From assembly GCF_002102345.1 (NCBI RefSeq), contig NZ_LQPP01000035.1:1-64000 (forward strand): DNA of 64,000 bases, given 5' to 3'. This DNA is from Mycolicibacterium peregrinum. Lineage in GTDB: Bacteria > Actinomycetota > Actinomycetes > Mycobacteriales > Mycobacteriaceae. A model generated the notes under the pieces. That model saw only the letters and a list, made by a program, of their open reading frames with translations, was not told where the DNA came from and made no database searches. Within the stretch, counting starts at the first letter, position 1. Each line of letters begins with the position of its first letter. A program made the translations under genes and the position numbers. Shown in pieces: positions 44,635-52,654 of this stretch.

Positions 44635-45726
44635 ATGAAGATCCGCGGCGCCGTCCTCGAGCACATCGGCCTCAACCGTCCGTACGCCGAGTCCCGACCG
44701 ATCCGGGTGAGCGACCTCGAACTCGCCGAGCCCGGCCCGGGCGAACTGCTGGTGCGCATCGAGGCCGCGGGCTTGTGTCACTCCGATCTGTCTGTCGTGG
44801 ACGGCAACCGGGTACGACCGGTCCCGATGCTGCTGGGCCACGAAGCAGCCGGGATCGTCGAGGCCGGTGACACCGATCTGCCCGTGGGCCAGCGGGTGGT
44901 GATGACGTTTCTGCCGCGCTGCGGAGATTGCCCCGCGTGCGGCACCGACGGCCTGACCCCCTGCGGACCGGGATCGGCCGCCAACGGCGCAGGCACGTTG
45001 ATGAACGGCGACATCCGGCTGACCCTCGATGGCCAGCCGGTGTTCCATCACCTCGGAGTGTCCGGCTTCGCCACCTACGCCGTCGTGGACCGTCGCTCGG
45101 TCGTGCCGGTGCCCTCGGATGTCCCGGCTGTGGTCGCGTCGCTGTTGGGGTGTGCCGTGCTCACCGGCGGTGGTGCGGTGCTCAACGTGGGCACGCCGCG
45201 TCCGGGCCAGACCGTGGCGGTCGTCGGACTGGGTGGTGTCGGCATGGCTGCGGCCCTGACGGCGCTGGCCCACGACGATGTCCGCGTCATCGGTGTGGAT
45301 CAGCTGCCCGACAAACTGGCCCGGGCCCGTGAACTCGGCGTGCACGAGACCTACACCCCCGACCAGGCCGCCGGCCTCAAGACCGACATCGTGATCGAAG
45401 CTGCCGGTCATCCCGCCGCGTTGGAGACCTCGATCGCGCTGACCGGGCCGGGCGGGCGCACGATCACCGTCGGCCTGCCCCGTCCGGACGCCCGGATCTC
45501 GGTGTCGCCGTTGGGTTTCGTCGCCGAAGGCCGGTCACTGATCGGCAGCTACCTGGGCTCGGCGGTGCCGGCGCGCGACATCCCGCGCTTCGTCGAACTC
45601 TGGCGGGCCGGTCGGCTGCCGGTCGAATCCCTCGTGTCCGACACCATCACCCTCGATCAGATCAACAGCGGGATGGACGCCCTCGCCGACGGGCGAGCCG
45701 TGCGGCAGATCATCGAGTTCGACTAG
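44635..45726 (+). CDS. Zinc-type alcohol dehydrogenase (Rv0162c position)
   Basis: A 363-aa medium-chain dehydrogenase. Catalytic zinc ligands lie in AAGLCHSDL and LGHEAAG. The structural-zinc loop CGDCPACGTDGLTPC is complete. The NAD-binding motif VGLGGVGMA follows. Its place next to Rv0163/Rv0164-like genes makes it the positional counterpart of adhE1 (Rv0162c), but I could not compare sequences, so no symbol is given. The substrate is unknown. It overlaps the acyl-CoA dehydrogenase gene stop by 4 bases, convergently. Confidence 0.88.
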   Translation: MKIRGAVLEHIGLNRPYAESRPIRVSDLELAEPGPGELLVRIEAAGLCHSDLSVVDGNRVRPVPMLLGHEAAGIVEAGDTDLPVGQRVVMTFLPRCGDCPACGTDGLTPCGPGSAANGAGTLMNGDIRLTLDGQPVFHHLGVSGFATYAVVDRRSVVPVPSDVPAVVASLLGCAVLTGGGAVLNVGTPRPGQTVAVVGLGGVGMAAALTALAHDDVRVIGVDQLPDKLARARELGVHETYTPDQAAGLKTDIVIEAAGHPAALETSIALTGPGGRTITVGLPRPDARISVSPLGFVAEGRSLIGSYLGSAVPARDIPRFVELWRAGRLPVESLVSDTITLDQINSGMDALADGRAVRQIIEFD

Positions 45727-47441
45727 AACCAGTTGTCACGCATCTCGAGCGTGGTGCGGTCCAGACTCTCCAGCAGATCCAATTGCGGTGCGGTCCTGGG
45801 CAGTTCGTAATGGAAGAAGTATCGGGCGGCCTGACGCTTACCGTCGTAGAAATCCCCGGTCCGGCCATCGGCGGCCAGAAACTGCTCCAGCCAGATCCAG
45901 GCGACGACGATGTGCCCGAACGCTTCCAGGTACACCGCGCTGTTGCCCATCGCGGCTTCGATGTCACCCGAGGCGAACATGGAAGCGGTGACGGTGACCA
46001 GCCGCTGCCAGGCCGCATCGAGTTGGGCGGCCAGTTCGGGCGCCGCATCCGAAGCGGCCGCGACCGTGGCCGCGATCCGCTCACCTAATGCCGCGAGGCT
46101 CGCCCCGCCATTCTGGGTCACCTTGCGCCCCAGAAGATCCAGACTCTGGATGCCGTGGGTGCCTTCGTGGATCGGGTTCAGCCGATTGTCGCGGTAATGC
46201 TGCTCGACGTCGTATTCGCGGGTGTAGCCGTAGCCGCCGTGCACCTGGATCGCGAGATTGTTGGCCTCCACGCACCACTGCGACGGCCAACTCTTGGCGA
46301 TCGGGGTGAGGATGTCGAGCACGGCGGTGTCGTCGGCCGACCCGATGTCCACGAGTTTGGTGCAATAGAGCGCCAGAGCCAGGCCGCCCTCGACATACGC
46401 CTTCTGCGCCAACAGCATTCGCTTGACGTCAGCATGCTCGATGATGGGCACCTGCGGGGTCGACGGATCCTTGATGCCCAGCGGCCTGCCCTGGGGACGC
46501 TCGCGCGCATACTCCAGCGACTTCAGGTAGCCGGTGTACCCGAGTGCGACGGCGCCCATCCCGACGCCGAGGCGGGCCTCGTTCATCATGTGGAACATGT
46601 AGACGATCCCGCGGTGCGGTTCGCCGACGAGATAGCCGACCGCACCGTCGAAGTTGAGCACGGTGTTGCTGATACCGCGCTGCCCCATCTTGTGGTTCAG
46701 CCCGGAGATGGCAACACCGTTGCGGCTTCCGTCGTCCAGGTACTTGGGCACGATGAGCAGTGAGATGCCCTTGGTTCCGGCCGGCCCGCCGGGAATCTTG
46801 GCCAGCACCAGGTTGACGATGTTCTCGGTCATCTCATGCTCGGCGCCGGAGATCCACATCTTCGACCCGAACACCCGATAGCTGCCGTCGGGCTGCGGTT
46901 CGGCGCGCGTGGTGATGTCGGCCAGCGACGATCCCGCCTGGGTCTCCGACAGCGCCATCGTGCCCGAGAACCGGCCGGCCAGCATCGGTTTGACGAACCG
47001 CTCGATCTGCTCGGCCGAACCGAAACGGGCCAGCAGGTTCGCGTTGGCGATGGTGAGCATCAGATAGCCCGATGTCGACACGTTGGCCGCGGCGATCCAG
47101 GCGAATGCGGCCTGCGCGACGGTGACCGGCAGTTGCGCACCGCCGAGTTCGTCGTCGAAACCCATGGCGATCAGATCGGCCGCCGCGAACGCGTCCCAGG
47201 CCTCTTTCACCTCGGGGATCAGCGTGACGGTCTGCCCGTCGAACGTCGGTTCGTTCGCATCGCTGAGCTTGTTGTGCGGCGCGAAGTAGCGGGTCGCGAG
47301 TTGCTCGCACAGATCCAGTACGCCGTCGAACGTTTCGCGGGAGTGCTCGGAGAACCGGTCCAGCTTCGTGAGCTTTTCGACGTCCAACCACTCGTAGAGC
47401 AGGAAGTCCAGGTCGCGCCGCGAGAGGATGGTCGACTTCAT
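45723..47441 (-). CDS. Acyl-CoA dehydrogenase (FadE family)
   Basis: A 572-aa acyl-CoA dehydrogenase of the long type with an extra C-terminal helical domain (about 470-572). The FAD/substrate motif ALSETQAGSSLADI is near 165. The catalytic Glu is in NPIHEGTHGIQ (about 440), and the GGYGYTREYDVEQHYRDNR segment is typical. It oxidises acyl-CoA to trans-2-enoyl-CoA in beta-oxidation. Follows the sigma factor gene by 9 bases on the same strand, so it may be the sigma factor's co-transcribed partner. Confidence 0.9.
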   Translation of the reverse strand: MKSTILSRRDLDFLLYEWLDVEKLTKLDRFSEHSRETFDGVLDLCEQLATRYFAPHNKLSDANEPTFDGQTVTLIPEVKEAWDAFAAADLIAMGFDDELGGAQLPVTVAQAAFAWIAAANVSTSGYLMLTIANANLLARFGSAEQIERFVKPMLAGRFSGTMALSETQAGSSLADITTRAEPQPDGSYRVFGSKMWISGAEHEMTENIVNLVLAKIPGGPAGTKGISLLIVPKYLDDGSRNGVAISGLNHKMGQRGISNTVLNFDGAVGYLVGEPHRGIVYMFHMMNEARLGVGMGAVALGYTGYLKSLEYARERPQGRPLGIKDPSTPQVPIIEHADVKRMLLAQKAYVEGGLALALYCTKLVDIGSADDTAVLDILTPIAKSWPSQWCVEANNLAIQVHGGYGYTREYDVEQHYRDNRLNPIHEGTHGIQSLDLLGRKVTQNGGASLAALGERIAATVAAASDAAPELAAQLDAAWQRLVTVTASMFASGDIEAAMGNSAVYLEAFGHIVVAWIWLEQFLAADGRTGDFYDGKRQAARYFFHYELPRTAPQLDLLESLDRTTLEMRDNWF

Positions 47442-47450
47442 GCGGCCAGG

Positions 47451-48335
47451 TTAATCGCCGGACGGCGGCTCGGGCAGTGACATCCTGGCCAGCCGTCGAG
47501 GGTCGATGATCGACACGATCCCGACCAGTCGACCCCCGTCGACGACGCAGGCCATCACGCTGAGCGGGCGACCGGTCGGACCCCACGCCAGGATCCCCGG
47601 CTCGCCGTTGACCGACACGCGCCGGGCCAGGACCCGAGTCCCCTGGCCGCGCCGCACCGCGGCGACGATCGCGTCCGATCCGGTCCCGACGGTCACGCCG
47701 GTGGCCGTGTAACGCTGCCAACTGACGTCCGGATCCAGCACGCGAAGCAGGGCATCGAAGTCGCCATCGCGCGCGGCGGCCAGGAAGGCGTCGACGACCG
47801 CACGCTGCTCCTGCTTCCGTCGGCGGCCCCCGGTGGGCGCCGGCACGTCCTGCACCTTCCGGCGCGCACGGCTGGCCAGCATCTTGACGGCGTCACTCGA
47901 CTTCTCCAGGATCTGCGCGATCTCCGCGAACGGCACGGCGAACATGTCATGCAGGACGAACGCGAGGCGCTCGTCCGGACGCAGCGACCCCAGCACGACG
48001 AGCATCGCCAGCCCCACCGAGTCCGCGAGCACCGCGGCGTCCTCCGGGGAGTCGACGTCCTCGGTAACGGCGAATTCGGGAATGTCGTCGGTGGGCGTCA
48101 CCTCGGCGCGGCTGGTGCGCAACCGCAAGATGTCGATGCAGATGCGGCCCACCACAGTTGTCAGCCAGCCGGCGACGTTCTCGATCGAGTCCGCGTCCTG
48201 ACGAGACAGCCGTAGCCATGCTTCCTGCACGGCGTCCTCGGCATCTGCCCGGGAGCCCAGGACGCGCTGGGCGACCGCGAGCAGTCGGGGCCGCTGCCCT
48301 TCGAACGCGTCCGCCAAAGATGCCTCAGGCGTCAT
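47451..48335 (-). CDS. ECF sigma factor, ECF41/SigJ-like, with SnoaL domain
   Basis: A 294-aa sigma factor. Region 2 (about 10-75) has FEGQRPRLLAVAQRVLGSRADAEDAVQEAWLRL; region 4 (about 105-165) has SLRPDERLAFVLHDMFAVPFAEIAQIL. A SnoaL-like domain fills the C-terminus and carries the VVDGGRLVGI segment, matching the DGGGR-type motif by which ECF41 proteins are regulated in cis. No anti-sigma factor is adjacent. ATG at 48335 has SD GAGGAGAGG. Divergent from a DoxX-like gene. Confidence 0.88.
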   Translation of the reverse strand: MTPEASLADAFEGQRPRLLAVAQRVLGSRADAEDAVQEAWLRLSRQDADSIENVAGWLTTVVGRICIDILRLRTSRAEVTPTDDIPEFAVTEDVDSPEDAAVLADSVGLAMLVVLGSLRPDERLAFVLHDMFAVPFAEIAQILEKSSDAVKMLASRARRKVQDVPAPTGGRRRKQEQRAVVDAFLAAARDGDFDALLRVLDPDVSWQRYTATGVTVGTGSDAIVAAVRRGQGTRVLARRVSVNGEPGILAWGPTGRPLSVMACVVDGGRLVGIVSIIDPRRLARMSLPEPPSGD

Positions 48336-48389
48336 CAGTTACCTCTCCTCGCGTCGACCCGTCATAAGAGTGACGAGTCGGGAGCCCCC

Positions 48390-48422
48390 GACGTAACCAC
48401 GAAGTCCAGACGTAACCACGAA
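48390..48422 (+). promoter_or_regulatory. Tandem GACGTAACCACGAA repeats upstream of DoxX-like gene
   Basis: The 14-base sequence GACGTAACCACGAA occurs at 48390-48403 and again at 48409-48422, 19 bases apart. It lies 13 bases before the DoxX-like start. It may be a tandem regulator site or a small duplication; it does not match the ECF41 promoter consensus I know. Confidence 0.5.
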
Positions 48423-48434
48423 ACGGAGCGAGGA

Positions 48435-48815
48435 ATGCACACCACCCTCTGGATCATCACCATCATCGCCGCGGCCGCCTACGCCGCGGGCGGGACCACC
48501 ATGCTGCTGATGTCGCGGGAGAGGTACCGGTCGATGGGCAGCACCCAGCACTGGGTCGACGAGTTCGGCGACGGTCACCTGAAGGCGATCGGGACCATCA
48601 AGCTGGTCGGCGCGATCGGCCTGGTGCTGCCCGCAGCGTTGAACATCGCACCGGTGCTGACCCCGGTTGCCGCCTGCGGCCTGGCGCTTTTCATGGCCGG
48701 GGCGGCCACGACCAGGTTCCGTCGCAGCGAGTGGCTGTACATGGCCGGCGACATCGTCTATCTAGGCGTGTTCGCCTTCTTGGCGTGGGGCTGGTTCACC
48801 CTGCCCGTCACCTGA
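48435..48815 (+). CDS. DoxX-like small membrane protein
   Basis: A 126-aa membrane protein with four predicted helices, beginning LWIITIIAAAAYAAGGTTML. The segment HLKAIGTIKLVGAIGLVLPA is the DoxX_2-like pattern (lysine between helices). Function is unknown; DoxX proteins are often tied to thiol or sulfur redox and are frequent partners of ECF sigma factors. Start ATG with SD GGAGCGAGG. Overlaps the convergent SDR gene by 8 bases. Confidence 0.8.
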   Translation: MHTTLWIITIIAAAAYAAGGTTMLLMSRERYRSMGSTQHWVDEFGDGHLKAIGTIKLVGAIGLVLPAALNIAPVLTPVAACGLALFMAGAATTRFRRSEWLYMAGDIVYLGVFAFLAWGWFTLPVT

Positions 48816-49581
48816 TGGTGCTCACGCCGCCGTCGACCGGGATGACCGTGCCGGTGATGTAGGCGCTGGCCCGGCTGGCCAAGAACACCGAGATGCCGGC
48901 GATGTCGTCGGGCCGTCCGATCCGGCCCAAGGGGAGAACGGCACCTACCTCTTCCGAGCCGGCGCGCAGCATCTCCTTGGTCATCCGGGATTCGAACAGG
49001 CCCGGGGCGATCGCGTTGACGAGGATCTTCGGGGCCAGTTCACCGGCGAGGTGCCGGGTCAGCATGTGCACGGCGGCCTTGCTGGCGCTGTAGGAGAAGT
49101 TGTCGCGACCCTTGCCCGGGGCGACGATGCCGTCGATGCTTCCGGTGTTGATCACGCGGGCCGGATCATCTTCGGTGGCAGCGGCATTCAGCAACGGCGT
49201 GAGCGCGCGGGTCAGCAGGAAGACGCCTTTGACGTTGACGTCGTAGACCTTGTCGAATCCGGACTCCGGGAACTCCTCGTAGGGTGCACCCCAGGCCGCG
49301 CCCGCGTTGTTGAACAGTGCGTGGATCGCATCCTCCCGTCCGGTGACGGCGGCCGTGAGTGCGGCGACACCTTCGGCAGTGCCGAGGTCAGCGGGCACCG
49401 CCGAGATCCGGCCGAGCGGGGACAGCGCGTCGACCGCCGCGTTGAGCTCGGCTTCCTTGCGGCTTGAGACGTACACCGAGGCGCCCGCCTGCAGCAGGCC
49501 ACGGGCCATCATCAGGCCGATGCCCCGGCCGCCTCCGGTGACGACGGCGACCTTGCCGTCCAGTCGGAACAGATCGGTCAT
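48808..49581 (-). CDS. SDR family oxidoreductase
   Basis: A 257-aa short-chain dehydrogenase. Cofactor motif TGGGRGIG, NNAGAAWG, catalytic Ser in NTGSIDG and Tyr/Lys in YSASKAA. SRKEAEL after the second strand suggests NADP preference (Arg). The substrate is unknown; 3-oxoacyl-ACP/CoA reductase-like. It starts 3 bases after the TetR gene stops and is probably its target. Confidence 0.88.
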   Translation of the reverse strand: MTDLFRLDGKVAVVTGGGRGIGLMMARGLLQAGASVYVSSRKEAELNAAVDALSPLGRISAVPADLGTAEGVAALTAAVTGREDAIHALFNNAGAAWGAPYEEFPESGFDKVYDVNVKGVFLLTRALTPLLNAAATEDDPARVINTGSIDGIVAPGKGRDNFSYSASKAAVHMLTRHLAGELAPKILVNAIAPGLFESRMTKEMLRAGSEEVGAVLPLGRIGRPDDIAGISVFLASRASAYITGTVIPVDGGVSTIR

Positions 49582-49584
49582 GTT

Positions 49585-50262
49585 CTAGGCCTTTTCCTCG
49601 ATCTCGACGCCCAACGGCGATTCGTTGCGGGTTCCCTCGTCGCGGATCAGCCCGCGCAGCAGCGCCGTGCTGAACTCGACGGCGATCTCCTGGGCACTCC
49701 GTCGGCCGTGGGGCCGCAGCCAGCGGTAGGAACCGAGCGTCATGCCGATGTAGCCAAGGGCCAACACGTGGGAGTCACAGTCGTAGAACTCGCCGCTCGC
49801 GATGCCGCGATCGATCACGTCCCGGACGTGCTCGTAGACCTGGGTCTCGGCCCGCCGGATATAGGCCACCTGCTCCTCGGTGAACCACTCCGCGATGTAG
49901 GGGCCCTCCTGGAAGTACACCGCAGCGCGCTCCAGGTCGTTGGCGATGCCGACCATCAGCCGCCGGGTGAAGTTGTAGATGGTCTCCCGCGCCGAGGCGG
50001 TCGGGTCATCGTGGAGCGCCTCGACGGTGAAGTCCGCAGTGCCCTTGTAGATGTCGTAGAGGATGAGCGACTTACTGGAGTAGTAGTGATAGACCGTGGC
50101 CTTGTTCAGCCCGACGGCCTCGGCGACATCGTCCATCCGGGTGCCGTGATACCCGCGAGCGGCGAACAGTTTCGCCGCAACGGTCAGCAGTTCATCGCGG
50201 CGGGATGTCCCGTTGGCAGTCGCGCCCCCGCGGCCCCGGCCGCCCTCTGCATCGGATGACAT
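49585..50262 (-). CDS. TetR family transcriptional regulator, KstR2-like
   Basis: A 225-aa regulator. HTH: RRDELLTVAAKLFAARGYHGTRMDDVAEAVGLNKATVYHYYSSK at about 21-64. The C-terminal domain (YFQEGPYIAEWFTEEQVAYI) resembles the KstR2-type acyl-CoA-sensing ligand domain. Three bases upstream of the SDR gene. A palindrome at 50309-50324 is a candidate autoregulatory operator. Confidence 0.88.
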   Translation of the reverse strand: MSSDAEGGRGRGGATANGTSRRDELLTVAAKLFAARGYHGTRMDDVAEAVGLNKATVYHYYSSKSLILYDIYKGTADFTVEALHDDPTASARETIYNFTRRLMVGIANDLERAAVYFQEGPYIAEWFTEEQVAYIRRAETQVYEHVRDVIDRGIASGEFYDCDSHVLALGYIGMTLGSYRWLRPHGRRSAQEIAVEFSTALLRGLIRDEGTRNESPLGVEIEEKA

Positions 50263-50308
50263 AGCACACTCACTATCAGCATCGCCGGGACCTTGCCCGG
50301 GAAATCAA

Positions 50309-50324
50309 TCAACTAGATGGTTGA
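50309..50324. promoter_or_regulatory. Candidate TetR operator
   Basis: TCAACTAGATGGTTGA is a 16-bp imperfect palindrome (outer TCAAC/GTTGA exact) 47 bases upstream of the TetR start. Confidence 0.5.
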
Positions 50325-50389
50325 AGAGTGTAGGCAATTTCCGTTCTCGGCCCTGTTCCGACCTCGCGTACTGCGTCTAGACTGCGGGA

Positions 50390-50500
50390 ATGGATCCGAA
50401 TCCTGACTACGACGTCAGCGACGAGAGCGACTTCTTCTTCCCGTGGCTGGCCTGGGGCTTGCGTGGCGTTTACCCGCCGCCGGCCTATCCCCCGGTGTGA
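50390..50500 (+). CDS. Possible 36-aa small protein
   Basis: An ATG-to-TGA frame encodes 36 residues with an acidic start (MDPNPDYDVSDESD), an aromatic middle (FFFPWLAWGL) and a Pro/Tyr tail (YPPPAYPPV). TAGACT (50378-50383) lies 6 bases before the ATG, the spacing of a leaderless mycobacterial transcript. Third-position GC is high. It ends next to the CGNR gene stop. No family is recognised; support is codon usage and promoter position only. Confidence 0.45.
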   Translation: MDPNPDYDVSDESDFFFPWLAWGLRGVYPPPAYPPV

Positions 50501-51028
50501 TCAGGGCTGTTCGTCAGTCTTCGCAGTTCTCGCGCGCCGGTGATATCGGCGCGCCTTCATGCGGTTTCCGCAGGTAGTCATCGAGCACCAGCGTTTTGCG
50601 TTGGACTTGCTCCGATCCATCAGGAAGAGCCGACAATCCGGGTTCGCGCACGCGCGTAGTCGCCCCGGACGCGCGATCCGCAGCGCATCCCAGGCCAGGA
50701 CCGCCCGCACGGCGCCCCGCATCGCCTCGTCGACATCCAGTTCCCAGTTCGCGCCGTTCTCCGTCATGTGCGCCCGTAGGGCCGCAGCTTCGAGGCACGG
50801 CGTCAGCGCACCCGCCGACTCCGTTCCGCGTACCACCGCCTGAAGCAGATTCCGCGCCGCGACCAGGCCGGCCACCTCGGCTGCGGTCGCGTCATGCACA
50901 CGCAACCAGTCCTGTGCCGTCGTCGTTTCCGCGAGCACGTCGCACAGCAGTCCCTCCACCACGGGCGTGGTGTTGAGGAGATCGAGCAGCAGCGACTCGT
51001 CCGTCAGGCCCACCTCCATGAGTTTCAT
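50501..51028 (-). CDS. CGNR zinc-finger regulator
   Basis: A 175-aa protein with the ABATE-type N-terminal domain and a C-terminal zf-CGNR domain: CANPDCRLFLMD, then WCSMTTCGNRMKARRYH, with four cysteines and the name-giving CGNR. ATG at 51028 has SD GGAGG. It is divergent from the dehalogenase-like operon and probably represses it. The intergenic region has three TCTAAC/GTTAGA boxes. Confidence 0.87.
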   Translation of the reverse strand: MKLMEVGLTDESLLLDLLNTTPVVEGLLCDVLAETTTAQDWLRVHDATAAEVAGLVAARNLLQAVVRGTESAGALTPCLEAAALRAHMTENGANWELDVDEAMRGAVRAVLAWDALRIARPGRLRACANPDCRLFLMDRSKSNAKRWCSMTTCGNRMKARRYHRRARTAKTDEQP

Positions 51029-51113
51029 ATCTAACCTCCAAACAGCTATTGACAGGTTATGTGGTCGAGCGTTAGATGTCACTAACCACTAAAACCGCCA
51101 AAAGGAGTTAGAC
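51029..51113. promoter_or_regulatory. Divergent control region with three GTTAGA boxes
   Basis: ATCTAAC (51029-51035), GTTAGAT (51071-51077) and GTTAGAC (51107-51113) form an inverted pair plus a third direct copy in the 85-base gap between CGNR and hydrolase genes. AAAGGAG (51101-51107) is the hydrolase SD. The boxes are candidate CGNR binding sites. Confidence 0.5.
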
Positions 51114-51977
51114 ATGACCGTCCATCATCGCTACGCCACCGTCGACGGGCAGCGGCTGTTCTACCGCGAGGCCGGCGCCCCGGACGCCCCGGCGATCGTG
51201 CTGCTGCACGGTTTCCCGACGAGCTCGTACATGTTCCGCGACCTGATCCCCCGGCTGGCCGAGCGCTACCACGTCATCGCCCCCGACCACCTGGGCTACG
51301 GACACTCCGATGCGCCCGCGGTCACCGAGTTCGACTACACCTTCGACGCCCTGGCCGACCTCACTGATGGTCTGTTGAACCAGCTCGGGGTGTCCCGCTA
51401 TGCGATCTACGTCCAGGACTACGGCGCCCCGATCGGCTGGCGACTGGCGCTGCGACACCCCGAGGTCATCACCGCGATCGTCAGCCAGAACGGCAATGGC
51501 TACGACGAAGGTTTCGTCGAGAGCTTCTGGTCCGGCGTGTGGGCCTACCAACGCGAGCAGAACCCCGAGACCGAGGCCGGAGTGCGGACCGCATTGAGCC
51601 TCGACGGCATCAAATGGCAGTACCTGACCGGGGTTTCCGACGAAAGCCTGGTCAACCCCGACACCTGGGTGCACGACGCCGCGATCGTGTCGCGACCAGG
51701 CAATGATCTGGTGCAGCTCAAGCTGTTCCGCGACTACGCCACCAACGCCCCCTTGTATCCGACACTGCACGAATACCTGCGCACCAGTGAAGTTCCCGTG
51801 CTTGCCGTGTGGGGTGAGGGCGATCCGATCTTCGGTCCCGACGGGGCGCGCGCCTTCGCCAAGGACGCCGCCGACGCCGAGATCCACCTGCTCGACGGCG
51901 GGCACTTCCTTCTGGAAACCCATGTCGACGAAGTCGCGGGCCTGATCGACGAATTCCTGCAACGCCGGGTCGCCTGA
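51114..51977 (+). CDS. Alpha/beta hydrolase, haloalkane dehalogenase/epoxide hydrolase type
   Basis: A 287-aa hydrolase. HGFP (oxyanion) is at about 33-36. The nucleophile elbow VQDYGAPIGWRLAL carries Asp rather than Ser, as in haloalkane dehalogenases and epoxide hydrolases. Asp/His of the triad are likely in GEGDPIFGPDG and DGGHFLLETH. First gene of a three-gene operon; its last A overlaps the HAD gene ATG. The substrate could be a haloalkane, epoxide or ester; only the nucleophile type is certain. Confidence 0.88.
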   Translation: MTVHHRYATVDGQRLFYREAGAPDAPAIVLLHGFPTSSYMFRDLIPRLAERYHVIAPDHLGYGHSDAPAVTEFDYTFDALADLTDGLLNQLGVSRYAIYVQDYGAPIGWRLALRHPEVITAIVSQNGNGYDEGFVESFWSGVWAYQREQNPETEAGVRTALSLDGIKWQYLTGVSDESLVNPDTWVHDAAIVSRPGNDLVQLKLFRDYATNAPLYPTLHEYLRTSEVPVLAVWGEGDPIFGPDGARAFAKDAADAEIHLLDGGHFLLETHVDEVAGLIDEFLQRRVA

Positions 51978-52654
51978 TGAAGCCGGCGGTGCTGGTGTTC
52001 GACGTCAACGAGACCCTCATCGACATCGAGTCCCTGCGGCCACATTTCGAGCGAATGTTCGGCGACCCTCAGGTCCTTCGCGAATGGTTCAACCAGCTGG
52101 TGATGTATTCCATGGCCATCACACTGTCCGGGCGATACACCGATTTCTTCACGCTCGGTCAAGCTGCGCTGCGGATGACCGCCGACATCCGCCACGTGGA
52201 TCTCAGCGAGGACGATCTCACTGCACTTGCCGACAGCATGGGCTGCATGCCGGCACACGCCGATGCCGCAGCAGGCTTGCAGCGACTACTTGCAAACGGC
52301 TTCCGCCTTGTCACACTTACCAACTCACCACATCGCGACGAGCCGACCCCGCTGGAACGGGCCGGCTTGGGCAGTTACTTCGAGCACCAGTTCAGCGTCG
52401 ACGGGCAACGCGCTTTCAAGCCGGCGCCGTCGCTGTACACCGGCGTCGCCGAATACCTGGGGGTGGCGCCCTCGGACTGCATGATGGTGGCCGCCCACAT
52501 GTGGGACACCCTGGGCGCCCAGGCCGCCGGATTCAGCGGAGCACTCATCACCCGCCCCGGCAACGGTGTGTTGCGAGCACCGAATGTGCCCCAACCCACC
52601 GTCGTCGCATCAGATCTATTACAGCTCAACGACATCCTGGAGGGACTCTCATGA
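51977..52654 (+). CDS. HAD type II dehalogenase-like hydrolase
   Basis: A 225-aa HAD protein of the L-2-haloacid dehalogenase type. Nucleophile Asp9 in VFDVNETLID, motif II LTNSPH, Lys in AFKPAPSLY, and MMVAAHMWDTLGAQAAGF, typical of type II haloacid dehalogenases. It overlaps the hydrolase stop (ATGA) and the quinone reductase start (ATGA). With the upstream hydrolase it could form a two-step dehalogenation route, which is inference. Confidence 0.86.
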   Translation: MKPAVLVFDVNETLIDIESLRPHFERMFGDPQVLREWFNQLVMYSMAITLSGRYTDFFTLGQAALRMTADIRHVDLSEDDLTALADSMGCMPAHADAAAGLQRLLANGFRLVTLTNSPHRDEPTPLERAGLGSYFEHQFSVDGQRAFKPAPSLYTGVAEYLGVAPSDCMMVAAHMWDTLGAQAAGFSGALITRPGNGVLRAPNVPQPTVVASDLLQLNDILEGLS

